Notes: generated by a model not told the origin, from the sequence alone. DNA of 64,000 bases from Rheinheimera sp. (GCF_030690345.1 NZ_JAUYGV010000001.1:806001-870000); one strand, 5' to 3'. Numbered from the stretch's first letter, positions 18,400-27,161 are shown. Made by a program: numbers and translations.

Positions 18400-19465
18400 T
18401 GCTTAACACTCCGCGCTGGATTTGATCTTCTTCGATAGACTCGAACAGTGCTTTAAAGTTGCCCTCGCCGAAGCCTTCGTTGCCTTTACGCTGAATAATT
18501 TCAAAGAACACCGGGCCAATTACGGTTTTGGTGAAGATTTGCAGCAAAATGCCGTCTTTCATCGGCGCGCCGTCAATCAGAATACGTAAGTCACGCAGCT
18601 GGTCTAAATCTTCGTCGTGGCCCACTACCCGCTCGTTTACCTTGTTGTAATAGGTTTCCGGCGTTGGCATAAAGTCCATACCGCGCTTACGCAGCGTACG
18701 CACTGTTTCATAGATGTTTTCGGTGGTCAGCGCGATATGCTGAATACCCTCGCCTTTGTATTCACGGATAAATTCTTCAATCTGAGATTTGTCATCAGAA
18801 GACTCGTTAATCGGAATACGGATCTTACCGCAGGGCGCTGTCATGGCTTTAGACACCAGGCCTGTCAGTTTACCTTCAATATCAAAATAGCGGATCTCAC
18901 GAAAGTTACCGATATTTTCATAGAAACCGGCCCAGACATTCATATTGCCGCGCATCACGTTGTGGGTTAAATGATCCAGCACTTCCAGGCCAACACTGTG
19001 TTTGGCCATCTCAAGCTGCCAGTTGTCGTAATATTTAAAGTCGACGTCGTACACACTGCTGGCACCATAACGGTCAACAAAATACAGCAAGCTGCTGCCA
19101 ATACCGTATACGGCAGGAATATTCAGCTCCATCGGGCCAATCTGGTTTTTGTACTCTTTGGCGCCGTTGGCAACAGCATGCTTTAATGCGTGAGCAGCAT
19201 CTTTTACCCGAAACGCCATGGCGCACACGCTGGGGCCGTGCTGACGGGCAAACTCTTCTGCTTGCGAATTAGGCTCGGCATTAACAATAAAGTTGATATC
19301 GCCCTGCTTGTATAACCAGGCTTGCTTAGAGCGGTGCTGTGCCACTTCGGTAAAGCCAAGCGAATGAAATAAATCTTTCAGCTTCTGAATGCCATCAGCA
19401 TCAGCGGCGGTATATTCAACAAATTCAAAACCATCAGTACCCAGTGGGTTTATTTTATCTAACAT
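18392..19465 (-). CDS. hppD: 4-hydroxyphenylpyruvate dioxygenase
   Basis: 357 aa from ATG 19465 (MLDKINPLGTDGFEFVEY), with AGGGA upstream; the longer in-frame start is rejected as non-homologous. It has two vicinal-oxygen-chelate halves; the C-terminal half carries the iron ligands in VLDHLTHNV, GIQHIALTT and the terminal FFEIIQRKGNEGFGEGNFKALFE. It converts 4-hydroxyphenylpyruvate to homogentisate. First gene of the homogentisate operon, with a candidate TyrR box about 105 bp upstream. The tyrosine aminotransferase needed before it is not in this window. Confidence 0.95.
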   Translation of the reverse strand: MLDKINPLGTDGFEFVEYTAADADGIQKLKDLFHSLGFTEVAQHRSKQAWLYKQGDINFIVNAEPNSQAEEFARQHGPSVCAMAFRVKDAAHALKHAVANGAKEYKNQIGPMELNIPAVYGIGSSLLYFVDRYGASSVYDVDFKYYDNWQLEMAKHSVGLEVLDHLTHNVMRGNMNVWAGFYENIGNFREIRYFDIEGKLTGLVSKAMTAPCGKIRIPINESSDDKSQIEEFIREYKGEGIQHIALTTENIYETVRTLRKRGMDFMPTPETYYNKVNERVVGHDEDLDQLRDLRILIDGAPMKDGILLQIFTKTVIGPVFFEIIQRKGNEGFGEGNFKALFESIEEDQIQRGVLSNA

Positions 19466-19569
19466 CTGTTTGTTCCCTGCTACGTCTTCGATGGCGCTAT
19501 GATGCGCTTGCGGCAAAAAAAAGAAAGAGGCCGGCATGCGACAGTGCAATCAAGGCTAACTGCTTGTTT

Positions 19570-19587
19570 TGTAAAGTTGGCAATACG
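19570..19587. promoter_or_regulatory. Candidate TyrR box upstream of hppD
   Basis: TGTAAAGTTGGCAATACG: one perfect TyrR half-site (TGTAAA) with a poor second half (consensus TGTAAA-N6-TTTACA). It lies in the hppD promoter region just beyond the tyrR terminator. Confidence 0.45.
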
Positions 19588-19614
19588 AAAGTCAGTTTTT
19601 GCGCAAATGCGATC

Positions 19615-19647
19615 AAAAAGGGCCGCCAAATCGCGTTGGCAGCCCTT
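19615..19647 (-). terminator. Intrinsic terminator of tyrR
   Basis: In the minus direction AAGGGC-T-GCCA pairs with TGGC-G-GCCCTT (loop ACGCGATT) and is followed by TTTTT. It lies 31 bp past the tyrR stop and separates tyrR from the hppD operon. Confidence 0.85.
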
Positions 19648-19677
19648 CTGCAGTACAGTTTTTCGCACAAAGTGTAG

Positions 19678-21240
19678 TTAAATTTTTACACTCTTACGGT
19701 TAATGCCATAATCTCGCAGCTTATTGGCAATAGCGGTGTGGCTTAAGCCCAGCTTTTTCGCTAACTGACGCGAGCTGGGATAAGCCGGAAATAACTTACG
19801 CAGTAAGTTAGCTTCAAAGCGTTTTACCGCTTCGTCCAGAGTGCCGTCAAAGTCTTGCTCTAAGTAGCCGAAATCGTTGTTGTAGCTTGGTAATTGCAAA
19901 TGCTCTTTGTCCAACTCAAAGCCTTCCAGCAACGTAATGGCGCGGTATAAAGCGTTCTCTAACTGGCGCACATTGCCCGGCCACGGGTAATTCTGTAGAA
20001 AGTTCGCGCAGTTATCGGTTAGCTTCGGCGATTTGCGGCCCAGCCGTGCAGCAAAACGGGCGATAAAGAATTCAGCCAGCGGCAGCACATCCTGTTTACG
20101 CTCACGCAGCGCCGGTAACGCCAGCGTCAGTACATTAAGGCGGTAGAACAGGTCTTCGCGGAACTTACCTTCCTGCACCATGCCGGGCAAGTCTTTTTGC
20201 GTGGTGCAAATTACCCGCACATCGACTTTTACTTCATTTTCATCGGCGACGCGGCGAAAGCTGCCGTCTTGCAAAAAGCGGATCAGCTTGGTTTGCAATG
20301 AATGTGACATCTCACCAACTTCATCTAAAAATACCGTGCCGCCGTTGGCTTGCTCGAAAATACCCTTTTTACCTTCAGTGGTGCCGGGAAAAGCATTGGT
20401 GCCGTAGCCAAACAGTTCAGACTCGGCAACATTGTCCGGCAAGGACGCGCAGTTTAACGCTAAAAAAGGTTTACCCGAGCGGCTGCTGGCAGCATGACAG
20501 GCGCGCGCCAGCAATTCTTTACCGGTGCCGGTTTCGCCCATGATTAAAATAGGCGCATCCAGCTGCGACATTTTTTTTGCTTCGCGCACCACTTTACGCA
20601 TCAAGTTACTATGCGCTTGTAAGGTGTTAAAGCTTTCCTGGTCGCCTTTCTTAAACGCCACCATATGCTGTCCCAGCCGGCTTTCCGATTTTAAGTTGAT
20701 CACTGCACCGGCCAAAATCTCATGGCCGGTTTCATCCGGCACCATTACCGGCAGAATATCGGCCACAAAGCGCTTGCCATGAATTTCCAACCGCCGCGTT
20801 TGCGCCAGCACGTCATCACCTTCTAACCAACGCTGAAAATTAAAGCCTCTGACCATGCCCTGCAAAGACTGGCCGGCCACGGCTTCACGCTCTACCGCCA
20901 AGGCCTCCAGCGCCGCATCGTTAATCACCGTAACATTGGCTTTAATGTCTACGGCAATTAAGCCATCGGGCAAGGTGCGCAGCAGGGTAGACAATTCGTT
21001 GTGCTCACGCTCGGAGGGCATAAAGGCAGTGGTTTTTACATCTTCTACGCCGGCAATGCGGCGCATCTTGGTCATCAATTCCTGAAACTTTTCAAAATTT
21101 ACCGTTGGAAATGACACATACATCCGGCTTAAACCGGGATCGACTTCAATGCCGCGCAAATCCAGCTGATAACTCACCAATACATTTAATACTTCCTGCG
21201 CCAGCCCCAGCCGGTTCTGGCATTGAATTTCTAAACGCAT
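19678..21240 (-). CDS. tyrR: Transcriptional regulator TyrR (PhhR-type)
   Basis: 520 aa, E. coli TyrR size. In order: ACT-like domain (about 1-75), PAS domain (about 80-190, TLPDGLIAVD), AAA+ domain with Walker A GETGTGKE and Walker B FLDE, and a C-terminal Fis-type HTH (SSRQLAKKLGLSHTAIANKL). The sigma-54 contact loop GAFTGA is replaced by TNAFPGT, so like E. coli TyrR it should act on sigma-70 promoters. It responds to aromatic amino acids. Its position between phhAB and hppD-hmgA-fahA, with three TyrR boxes, implies control of both. Confidence 0.93.
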   Translation of the reverse strand: MRLEIQCQNRLGLAQEVLNVLVSYQLDLRGIEVDPGLSRMYVSFPTVNFEKFQELMTKMRRIAGVEDVKTTAFMPSEREHNELSTLLRTLPDGLIAVDIKANVTVINDAALEALAVEREAVAGQSLQGMVRGFNFQRWLEGDDVLAQTRRLEIHGKRFVADILPVMVPDETGHEILAGAVINLKSESRLGQHMVAFKKGDQESFNTLQAHSNLMRKVVREAKKMSQLDAPILIMGETGTGKELLARACHAASSRSGKPFLALNCASLPDNVAESELFGYGTNAFPGTTEGKKGIFEQANGGTVFLDEVGEMSHSLQTKLIRFLQDGSFRRVADENEVKVDVRVICTTQKDLPGMVQEGKFREDLFYRLNVLTLALPALRERKQDVLPLAEFFIARFAARLGRKSPKLTDNCANFLQNYPWPGNVRQLENALYRAITLLEGFELDKEHLQLPSYNNDFGYLEQDFDGTLDEAVKRFEANLLRKLFPAYPSSRQLAKKLGLSHTAIANKLRDYGINRKSVKI

Positions 21241-21312
21241 ACCGCAATATGTCCCAAGCCCAAGTAATTAACCGCATAATACGGTATAACGCCAACAAGA
21301 GACCAGTAGTTT

Positions 21313-21330
21313 TGTAAAGAAATGTGAACA
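21313..21330. promoter_or_regulatory. Candidate TyrR box upstream of tyrR
   Basis: TGTAAAGAAATGTGAACA: perfect left half TGTAAA and 4 of 6 matches in the right half (TGAACA against TTTACA), spaced by 6. It lies 73-90 bp upstream of the tyrR ATG, a position fitting autoregulation. Confidence 0.5.
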
Positions 21331-21392
21331 AAAAGACGATTTAGCGGCTTATTGCGACAAGCGGCAATAAAGGCATAGCGGTAGTGAAGAAT

Positions 21393-21430
21393 AAAAAAGG
21401 TAGCCATGAGTGGCGCTTGGACGCCACTCA
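21393..21430 (-). terminator. Intrinsic terminator after phhB
   Basis: Perfect 9-bp stem TGAGTGGCG / CGCCACTCA with a 6-nt loop, followed on the minus strand by TGGCTACC and then TTTTTT. It sits 11 bp past the phhB stop. Confidence 0.7.
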
Positions 21431-21440
21431 GCAGGGCACA

Positions 21441-21782
21441 TTAAGCAGACAGCAGGCTATCGGTTTTAGCCGCACAAATAAAATCGTTTTTATGCAGGCC
21501 TTTAATCGAATGCGACCACCAGGTGACCGTTAACTTGCCCCATTCCAGCAACAGCGCAGGATGGTGCCCTTCGGCTTCTGCCAGCTCTGCTACTTTATTA
21601 TGAAACGCCCACGCCAGCTTAAAGTTTTTAAATTTAAACTCACGTTCCAGCTGCAAAATACCGTCACGTACTACCGGCGCCCAATCAGGGATCTGCCGCA
21701 TTAATTCAGGTAACTCGGCATCAGATACTTTAGGCGCATCAGCGCGGCAGGCTTCACATTGCATTGCTTTTAATTCAGACAT
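21441..21782 (-). CDS. phhB: Pterin-4a-carbinolamine dehydratase
   Basis: 113 aa. It recycles the pterin cofactor after each phenylalanine hydroxylase turnover. Family motif [25 protein letters not shown] is split between EGHHP and the WWSH(S)I segments; the C-terminus reads [14 protein letters not shown]. It lies 9 bp after phhA in the same operon, matching its cofactor role. Confidence 0.95.
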   Translation of the reverse strand: MSELKAMQCEACRADAPKVSDAELPELMRQIPDWAPVVRDGILQLEREFKFKNFKLAWAFHNKVAELAEAEGHHPALLLEWGKLTVTWWSHSIKGLHKNDFICAAKTDSLLSA

Positions 21783-21791
21783 TCTGTAATC

Positions 21792-22592
21792 CTAACTTGC
21801 TTGTTTTTCTTTGGGCGGAAATTTCGGCGCATGCAGCCCCAGTGCTTTAGCTTGTTCAACTAAGGCCATCATATCCAGGTGGGCAATATCAAACAGCTGA
21901 TCGATGCGTTCAATCATAAAGTACACCGGCTGCATAATATCGATGCGGTACGGTGTACGCAAAACATCAACAGCATCAAAGGCTTTACGCTCAGGCACTG
22001 CAGATTCAAGTGCGTAGGTGGTTTCCCCCGGCGACGATAAAATACCGCCACCGTATATACGCAGGCCATTTTCAGTGTTCAGTAAGCCAAACTCTATGGT
22101 AAACCAGTATAGCCGTGCCAGATAAACACGATCTTGCTTGCTGGCCGCCAGGCCCAGTTTACCGTAAATATGGGTAAACTCGGCAAAAGCCGGGTTGGTA
22201 AGCATAGCGCAGTGACCGAAAATCTCATGGAATACATCCGGCTCCTGCAGATAATCAAACTCTTCGCGGCTACGGATAAACGTCGCCACCGGAAAGCGTT
22301 TATTGGCCAGCAATTCAAAAAACTTATCGAAGCTGATTAGCGCCGGTACTTCGGCGCATTCCCAACCGGTGGTGGCACGCAGTACCTTGCTGACTTCTTC
22401 TAATTGCGGAATACGATCCGTTGGCAGCTGCAGCTTGTCCAGCCCGGCCATATACTCATCGCAGGCTTTACCTTTAATCACACTAAGCTGACGGGTGATC
22501 AGCTCGTGCCAAATTTGGTTTTCTTCATCTGACCAGGCAATAACGCCCTGCTCGTCCGACTGACGGGAAACATATTTACTCGACTTACTCAT
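21792..22592 (-). CDS. phhA: Phenylalanine 4-monooxygenase
   Basis: 266 aa from ATG 22592, preceded by AGG at 6 nt; a TTG two codons upstream is also in frame but less likely. Non-haem iron enzyme that makes tyrosine from phenylalanine with tetrahydrobiopterin or a related pterin. The iron-binding HEIFGHC (His-x4-His) and the downstream FTIEFGLL glutamate are visible. It feeds tyrosine into the adjacent hppD pathway. Promoter region 22593-22777 has a good TyrR box. Confidence 0.95.
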   Translation of the reverse strand: MSKSSKYVSRQSDEQGVIAWSDEENQIWHELITRQLSVIKGKACDEYMAGLDKLQLPTDRIPQLEEVSKVLRATTGWECAEVPALISFDKFFELLANKRFPVATFIRSREEFDYLQEPDVFHEIFGHCAMLTNPAFAEFTHIYGKLGLAASKQDRVYLARLYWFTIEFGLLNTENGLRIYGGGILSSPGETTYALESAVPERKAFDAVDVLRTPYRIDIMQPVYFMIERIDQLFDIAHLDMMALVEQAKALGLHAPKFPPKEKQAS

Positions 22593-22701
22593 AAACAACC
22601 TGTTGAATATTCTGTTATACGGGAGTGTCCCGCTTATCTGCAGTTAAATTATTATTGCTATACAGGCAGATAATTAGTTACAGCGGATACTAAGCGATAG
22701 C

Positions 22702-22727
22702 GCGGCAAGAGTTAATCTCGTTGCCGC
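22702..22727. other. Inverted repeat between megL and phhA
   Basis: GCGGCAAGAG / CTCGTTGCCGC pair with one bulged base and a 5-nt loop. It follows the megL stop by about 50 bp and may end or protect the megL transcript, but there is no T-run. Confidence 0.4.
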
Positions 22728-22746
22728 CTAAAGTTGGCCGGCGTGG

Positions 22747-22764
22747 CGTAAAGTTTAGCTTACA
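22747..22764. promoter_or_regulatory. Candidate TyrR box upstream of phhA
   Basis: CGTAAAGTTTAGCTTACA matches TGTAAA-N6-TTTACA at 10 of 12 positions and is the best of the three boxes in the window. It lies 155-172 bp upstream of the phhA ATG, suiting an activator site. Confidence 0.6.
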
Positions 22765-22777
22765 ACCTGACTGAGCA

Positions 22778-23974
22778 TCAGCGCTGGCGTTGCTGCATTT
22801 TCTCCAGCGCCTGCGCCAGGTCAGCAATAATGTCATCAACATGCTCCAGCCCTACCGACACGCGGATTAAGCCATCGCTGATGCCGGCCATTTTCCGCTC
22901 TTCTGCACTATAGGGGCTGTGCGTCATCGACGCCGGATGTTGAATGAGCGATTCGGCATCGCCCAAACTTACCGCCAGGCTAAGCAACTTACATTGATTA
23001 ATAAAATAACGGCTGTCATCCAGGCTGGCATTAAGCTCAAACGCCAATACACCACCGGCGGCTTTCATCTGAGTACCGATAAACTTATAGCCCGGGTGCG
23101 ATGGCAAGCCCGGGTAATACACTTCGCGCACCGCGGAATGTGCCTGCAGATATTCCGCCACGGTTTGCGCATTGCTGCAGTGGCGCTCTAACCGTACCGA
23201 CAGGGTTTTTAAACCGCGGATAATCAGCCAGGCATCATGCGGGCTGATGGTGGCGCCCATATCTTTTAACGTAGTCAGCTTGATGGTTTTTATCGTTTCT
23301 GCGTCCGATACAATCAGCCCGGCTACCACATCGCCGTGGCCGTTCAGGTACTTAGTGGCACTGTGGATCACAATATTGATGCCATAGTCTGCCGGCTTCT
23401 GCAGCAACGGCGTCAAAAAGGTATTATCAATCACCGAAATCAGCTGATGGCGCTGACAGAAATCACCGAGAAAGGCCAGATCCAGTACCACCAGATTCGG
23501 GTTGATCGGCGTTTCGGCAAACAGCATTTTGGTATTCGGTTTAACAGCCTGTTCAACCGCCGCATGGTCTGTCATATCAACAAAGCTAACCTCAATGCCG
23601 TAGCGGGCAAACATATGGTTGAACAGCGCAAAACTGCAGCCGTAAATAGCTTTACTGGCGATAAGATGATCGCCCTGCTGTAAAAAAGCCATGGTGCTGG
23701 CTGCGACAGCGCCCATACCGGTGGCCGTGGCGGCAGCATCCGCCATGCCTTCCAGTGCTGCTATTTTCAGTTCCAACTCGCGGGTAGTCGGGTTACCCAG
23801 CCGGGTGTAAATATAGCCTTCGGCTTCGCCGGCAAAACGGGCCGCGCCCTGCTCGGCGTTATCAAAAATAAAAGTGGAGGTTTGGTACAGCGGAGTAGCT
23901 AAAGTACCGTGTTGATTTTTTTCTTTACCGGCGTGAATACACAGGGTTTCGGCTTTTTTATTATTGTCATGCAT
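22778..23974 (-). CDS. megL: Methionine gamma-lyase (PLP-dependent)
   Basis: 398 aa, Cys/Met metabolism PLP family. The PLP lysine is in HSATKYLNGHGDV, and the loop YGCSFALF carries Cys113, the residue that distinguishes methionine gamma-lyases (Cys116 in the Pseudomonas enzyme) from cystathionine gamma-synthase/lyase. The reaction yields methanethiol, ammonia and 2-oxobutyrate. It stands alone between ycjF and phhA; no amino-acid permease is adjacent. Family membership is certain; the exact substrate is inferred from Cys113. Confidence 0.85.
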   Translation of the reverse strand: MHDNNKKAETLCIHAGKEKNQHGTLATPLYQTSTFIFDNAEQGAARFAGEAEGYIYTRLGNPTTRELELKIAALEGMADAAATATGMGAVAASTMAFLQQGDHLIASKAIYGCSFALFNHMFARYGIEVSFVDMTDHAAVEQAVKPNTKMLFAETPINPNLVVLDLAFLGDFCQRHQLISVIDNTFLTPLLQKPADYGINIVIHSATKYLNGHGDVVAGLIVSDAETIKTIKLTTLKDMGATISPHDAWLIIRGLKTLSVRLERHCSNAQTVAEYLQAHSAVREVYYPGLPSHPGYKFIGTQMKAAGGVLAFELNASLDDSRYFINQCKLLSLAVSLGDAESLIQHPASMTHSPYSAEERKMAGISDGLIRVSVGLEHVDDIIADLAQALEKMQQRQR

Positions 23975-24040
23975 AAAGTTACTGCTACTGAAAGTTAAAG
24001 TCGCTGTAACAAATAGCAGAAACTACTATTAATGGAAGCA

Positions 24041-24064
24041 CGCCAGACATCTTGCAGTCTGGCG
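24041..24064. promoter_or_regulatory. Hairpin with met-box-like core upstream of megL
   Basis: CGCCAGAC / GTCTGGCG is a perfect 8-bp stem with 8-nt loop, 20 bp past the ycjF stop and 67-90 bp before the megL start. The overlapping AGACATCTTGCAGTCT (24045-24060) matches tandem met boxes at 12 of 16. It could end ycjF, act as a MetJ operator, or both. Confidence 0.35.
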
Positions 24065-24083
24065 CTGCAACTTTGCACAGGGT

Positions 24084-25091
24084 TTAACTGTCAGCTTTAG
24101 TTTGCACTGCGCCGTTAAAACGCTGCAATAACGCACTACTCAGCACTTTAATGCTCACTTTTGCTGTTTTACCGGCCGGCAGTGGCCGCAATTGTTGCTG
24201 CGCTAAGTTCCCCAACCGGGCGACCAGTAAACCGGCGATAACGCCCTGGCCGGCGCGAGCCGATAATTTCGCCGTTAACTCGCTACCGATAACGTCTGAT
24301 GCCATATCCAGCGCCAGCTCTGAGCCACCGGCCCACAACAGCGCTGCCAACAAGCGTTTTAACAGCACCAGGCTACGCAGTTGGCCAATAGCACCGCCGT
24401 ACAACTTCGCCAGTTCACGCAGTAAACGGCTGCTGCGCCACAGTACCAGCAACATATCGGCCAGGGCAAAGGGGCTGATTGCCACCGCCAGGCTGGTATC
24501 GGTGGCGGCGCGGTATACCAACTGCTGTGCTTGTTTATCCAGCTCAGACAACACAAAATGTTCAAACAGCTGCAGTTGCTCTTCATCGCTGTGTTGCGGT
24601 TGTAGCGCATTTTGCCAATGCTGCACTGCCGCCGTTATTGCCGGGGTGACGGGTAAACTGGCCGCAACCTGACGGCATAACGGCTCAGCCTCGCCAAACT
24701 GCACGCTGTGGCGAATACGCTGTGCACTATGTTGCCACTGCCGGTTACGTGCTAAACGACGCCACAGCTTTAACTCGCGCCACAATACGCTCGACAACAG
24801 CACTAACACCGCTACGGTAATAAGGCTTAACAGCCCGCCTTGCAGCACACTGTGTTGCCAGCTTTGTTGCAGTATAAGTGTCCACTGCCAGACAGATAAC
24901 AACACTATGGCCAGCAGCGTAACGCCGGCCAGGCGCCACCACCAGGCTGTGGGGGTGCTGAGCTTTGCCGGCCCGGCGTCGACAGCAGCAACAAAGTCGT
25001 CGTCATTGTAGTAACCGGCAGTTTTTAACTCTGCCGTCTCTACCTTAGGGCTTTGCCGGTCAAAATGCTGTGCCGGTTTTAATTCGCTCAT
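24084..25091 (-). CDS. ycjF: YcjF family membrane protein (TIGR01620/DUF697)
   Basis: 335 aa. Two hydrophobic segments near residues 50-70 and 82-105 (VTLLAIVLLSVWQWTLIL and LLSLITVAVLVLLSSVLW), then a helical cytoplasmic domain with the DUF697-like DMLVLWRSSRLLRELAKLYGG. It overlaps ycjX by 4 bp (ATGA). In E. coli ycjXF belongs to the extended Psp regulon and adjoins tyrR. Function is unknown, probably envelope stress related. Confidence 0.88.
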   Translation of the reverse strand: MSELKPAQHFDRQSPKVETAELKTAGYYNDDDFVAAVDAGPAKLSTPTAWWWRLAGVTLLAIVLLSVWQWTLILQQSWQHSVLQGGLLSLITVAVLVLLSSVLWRELKLWRRLARNRQWQHSAQRIRHSVQFGEAEPLCRQVAASLPVTPAITAAVQHWQNALQPQHSDEEQLQLFEHFVLSELDKQAQQLVYRAATDTSLAVAISPFALADMLLVLWRSSRLLRELAKLYGGAIGQLRSLVLLKRLLAALLWAGGSELALDMASDVIGSELTAKLSARAGQGVIAGLLVARLGNLAQQQLRPLPAGKTAKVSIKVLSSALLQRFNGAVQTKADS

Positions 25092-26467
25092 CGTAATTTA
25101 TCTCCCAGCAAAAACTGCAATACATGGTCCATCCGCACGTGCGGCAGCGCTTGCCCGTCCTGCCACGGCAAAGGCCGCAGCGCTATAAAGTCAAATTTGT
25201 GCCCGGCAAATAACGCCCTGGAGGGAATGGTCGACGGTACTTCGCCCGGAAAATACGTCAGCGCCTGCTGTGCCAGCCCGGTGCCACTGATACACGGCTG
25301 CGCCAGGCCATCAGCACGGACAAAACCGCTGTCGCTGGCGCGGATAGCCGCTATCGCCATGGCTTCTGTGGTAGCGGCCTGGTACTGGCTGTGCTTCAGC
25401 GGTTGCTGCAGCAGTTGTTGCAACAACAAAGTTAAGGCTTTGTGCTGCTCGGGCGTAACATGGTCGGCTTTACTGGCGGCGAACAGCACCTTACTGATCT
25501 TTGGTGTAAACAACCGGCTTAGCAGGCTGGACGGGCCATAATTAAAACTTTGTAAAATAAGCCGCAGTGCCTGTTGTAACTCATGGGTTGCTGCATAGCC
25601 GGCATTTAATGCTGATAAACAATCGACAAGGATCACCTGGCGGTCAAGCGCAGCAAAGTACTGGCGGTAAAACGGCGTAATCACGTGCTTGCAATAGCTG
25701 TCATAGTGTTGCGTCAGTTTGGCCACCAGGGCAGTGTTTTGCTCCGCCTGCTGTGGCAGCAGCGGAAACAGTTGCAGCATAGGGGCACCGGCCAGGGTGC
25801 CGGGCACTAATAAACGGCCGGGTTGGTTTAAATAAGCGCCGGGCAAATCATGGTATTGCTGCAATAACTGTTTATAACTGTCGGTCAGTTGCTGTACGTA
25901 CAACTCACCGGCGTTGGTTAAATCAGCCTGCTGCAACTGCTGTAAAAATGGCTGTGCTAATGCTGCACGGTGCTCACGGTCGAACAATTGCCAGCTGAAT
26001 TCGCACCACTGCCGGTAGCTCATGTCCAGCAGCGGCAAATCCAGTAGCCACTCGCCCGGATAGTCAATAATATCCAGCGCTAACTCACTGTGTGACTGCA
26101 GCCGTGCCCGGATGCCGGATGCCGCTTTATAACGCAGTTGCAACCCCAGCCGGCTGCTGCCAGAGGTAGACGGCGGCCACTGTGGCGGCTCTTGCTGCAA
26201 ATGCTGTAAATTTTGCTCCAGCGGGAAGCGCGGCATATCAGGCAACTGTGCCGCCAGCTTACCACCCAGGTAGCGGCGTTCACGCACTACATCAAAAAAT
26301 GGCAGATGGTCCGGTATATCGCCCCTGGTTAATTGGTGTACCAGCGAGGTAATAAAAGCGGTTTTGCCTGAGCCGCTAAGGCCGGTGACGCCAAGACGGA
26401 TATGACGATCAAAGGCACGATGTGTTAAATCGTGCCGTTGTTGTTGGATTTTCTGCAATAAACTCAT
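25088..26467 (-). CDS. ycjX: YcjX family P-loop NTPase (DUF463)
   Basis: 459 aa. Walker A is GLSGSGKT (29-36); LDIIDYPGEWLLDLPLLDMSY supplies a DxxG-like switch of GTPase type; VDCLSALNAGY and AASKADHV (NKxD-like position) follow. It starts 16 bp after pspC and is coupled to ycjF. It belongs to the same stress-induced group as PspABC in E. coli. Biochemical role unknown. Confidence 0.9.
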   Translation of the reverse strand: MSLLQKIQQQRHDLTHRAFDRHIRLGVTGLSGSGKTAFITSLVHQLTRGDIPDHLPFFDVVRERRYLGGKLAAQLPDMPRFPLEQNLQHLQQEPPQWPPSTSGSSRLGLQLRYKAASGIRARLQSHSELALDIIDYPGEWLLDLPLLDMSYRQWCEFSWQLFDREHRAALAQPFLQQLQQADLTNAGELYVQQLTDSYKQLLQQYHDLPGAYLNQPGRLLVPGTLAGAPMLQLFPLLPQQAEQNTALVAKLTQHYDSYCKHVITPFYRQYFAALDRQVILVDCLSALNAGYAATHELQQALRLILQSFNYGPSSLLSRLFTPKISKVLFAASKADHVTPEQHKALTLLLQQLLQQPLKHSQYQAATTEAMAIAAIRASDSGFVRADGLAQPCISGTGLAQQALTYFPGEVPSTIPSRALFAGHKFDFIALRPLPWQDGQALPHVRMDHVLQFLLGDKLR

Positions 26468-26483
26468 CAGGTTATAAAGTACC

Positions 26484-26900
26484 CTACAGGCTGTTAAACT
26501 CGCGGTTTAACTGAAATTTGGCCGACGTAACATGACGCTCCAACTCCCTTAATCGCAACTCCAGGCCATTGAACTGCGAGGTTAAATGCTGCAGCGCATC
26601 TTTTGGCGCCTCGCCGCGTTGCCACAGCCGGGTTTTTACTTCTACCACCTTCTCCGTTGCCGGGCTTAGATCAGCCGTTGCGGTAGTTTTGAAGGCGGCT
26701 TTGGACTTTTTTTCCAGCACCACCCAGGCAGCAATATATAACACCAGAACTAGACCGCCGGCGCCGAGAAAGAAGGCTGATACGGTAACAATACGCACCA
26801 ACCACAACTCCCAGCCAAAGTAGTCAGCAATGCCGGCACACACACCGGCGATCTTACCATTGGTGTCGTCGCGTAACAGCTCACGCTTAGGCTTAGTCAT
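26484..26900 (-). CDS. pspC: Phage shock protein C
   Basis: 138 aa from ATG 26900, which has GGAG about 8 nt upstream; a start 10 codons earlier would run deep into pspB. The PspC domain is TNGKIAGVCAGIADYFGWE with a hydrophobic segment (about 33-62) for inner-membrane insertion, then a coiled C-terminus. With PspB it senses inner-membrane damage and releases PspA from PspF. It overlaps pspB by 8 bp. Confidence 0.93.
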   Translation of the reverse strand: MTKPKRELLRDDTNGKIAGVCAGIADYFGWELWLVRIVTVSAFFLGAGGLVLVLYIAAWVVLEKKSKAAFKTTATADLSPATEKVVEVKTRLWQRGEAPKDALQHLTSQFNGLELRLRELERHVTSAKFQLNREFNSL

Positions 26901-27129
26901 GTTGACTTCTCCACTTCGGACTTTCCGCATCTAAAATCGCTTCCAGCGTTTTAATGCGATCGGCCATTTTCTCGGCCCTGTGTGCCAGATCGTTTAACTG
27001 CAACAGCTCCTGATCTGACAAGCCCTGTCCCATTTTATTCTTACTGCGGTAATGCATTATGACCCAGATTGGTGCCACAAAAATCATAAACAGAATAAAC
27101 GGGACGCCAATGACTTCTGAAATTTCCAT
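26893..27129 (-). CDS. pspB: Phage shock protein B
   Basis: 78 aa. One N-terminal transmembrane helix (about 7-25) followed by a charged coiled-coil (LNDLAHRAEKMADRIKTLEAIL), the PspB layout. It partners PspC in sensing membrane stress. Shine-Dalgarno CAGGAG lies 5 nt before ATG 27129, just after the pspA-pspB hairpin. Confidence 0.93.
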   Translation of the reverse strand: MEISEVIGVPFILFMIFVAPIWVIMHYRSKNKMGQGLSDQELLQLNDLAHRAEKMADRIKTLEAILDAESPKWRSQHD

Positions 27130-27140
27130 GTCGACTCCTG

Positions 27141-27161
27141 AACGCCTGATAATCAGGCGTT
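27141..27161 (-). other. pspA-pspB intercistronic hairpin
   Basis: AACGCCTGA / TCAGGCGTT, perfect 9-bp stem with a 3-nt loop. It covers the pspA stop codon and ends about 12 bp before the pspB Shine-Dalgarno. No T-run on the coding strand, so likely an mRNA-processing or stabilising element rather than a terminator. Confidence 0.6.

Noticed and set aside
19678-21240. TyrR homologue as a sigma-54 activator
   Set aside because: The AAA+ domain is present but the GAFTGA contact motif is replaced by TNAFPGT.
22593-22777. Sigma-54 promoter for phhA
   Set aside because: A GG-N10-GC spacing can be found, but the elements fit poorly, and the local TyrR lacks the GAFTGA loop.
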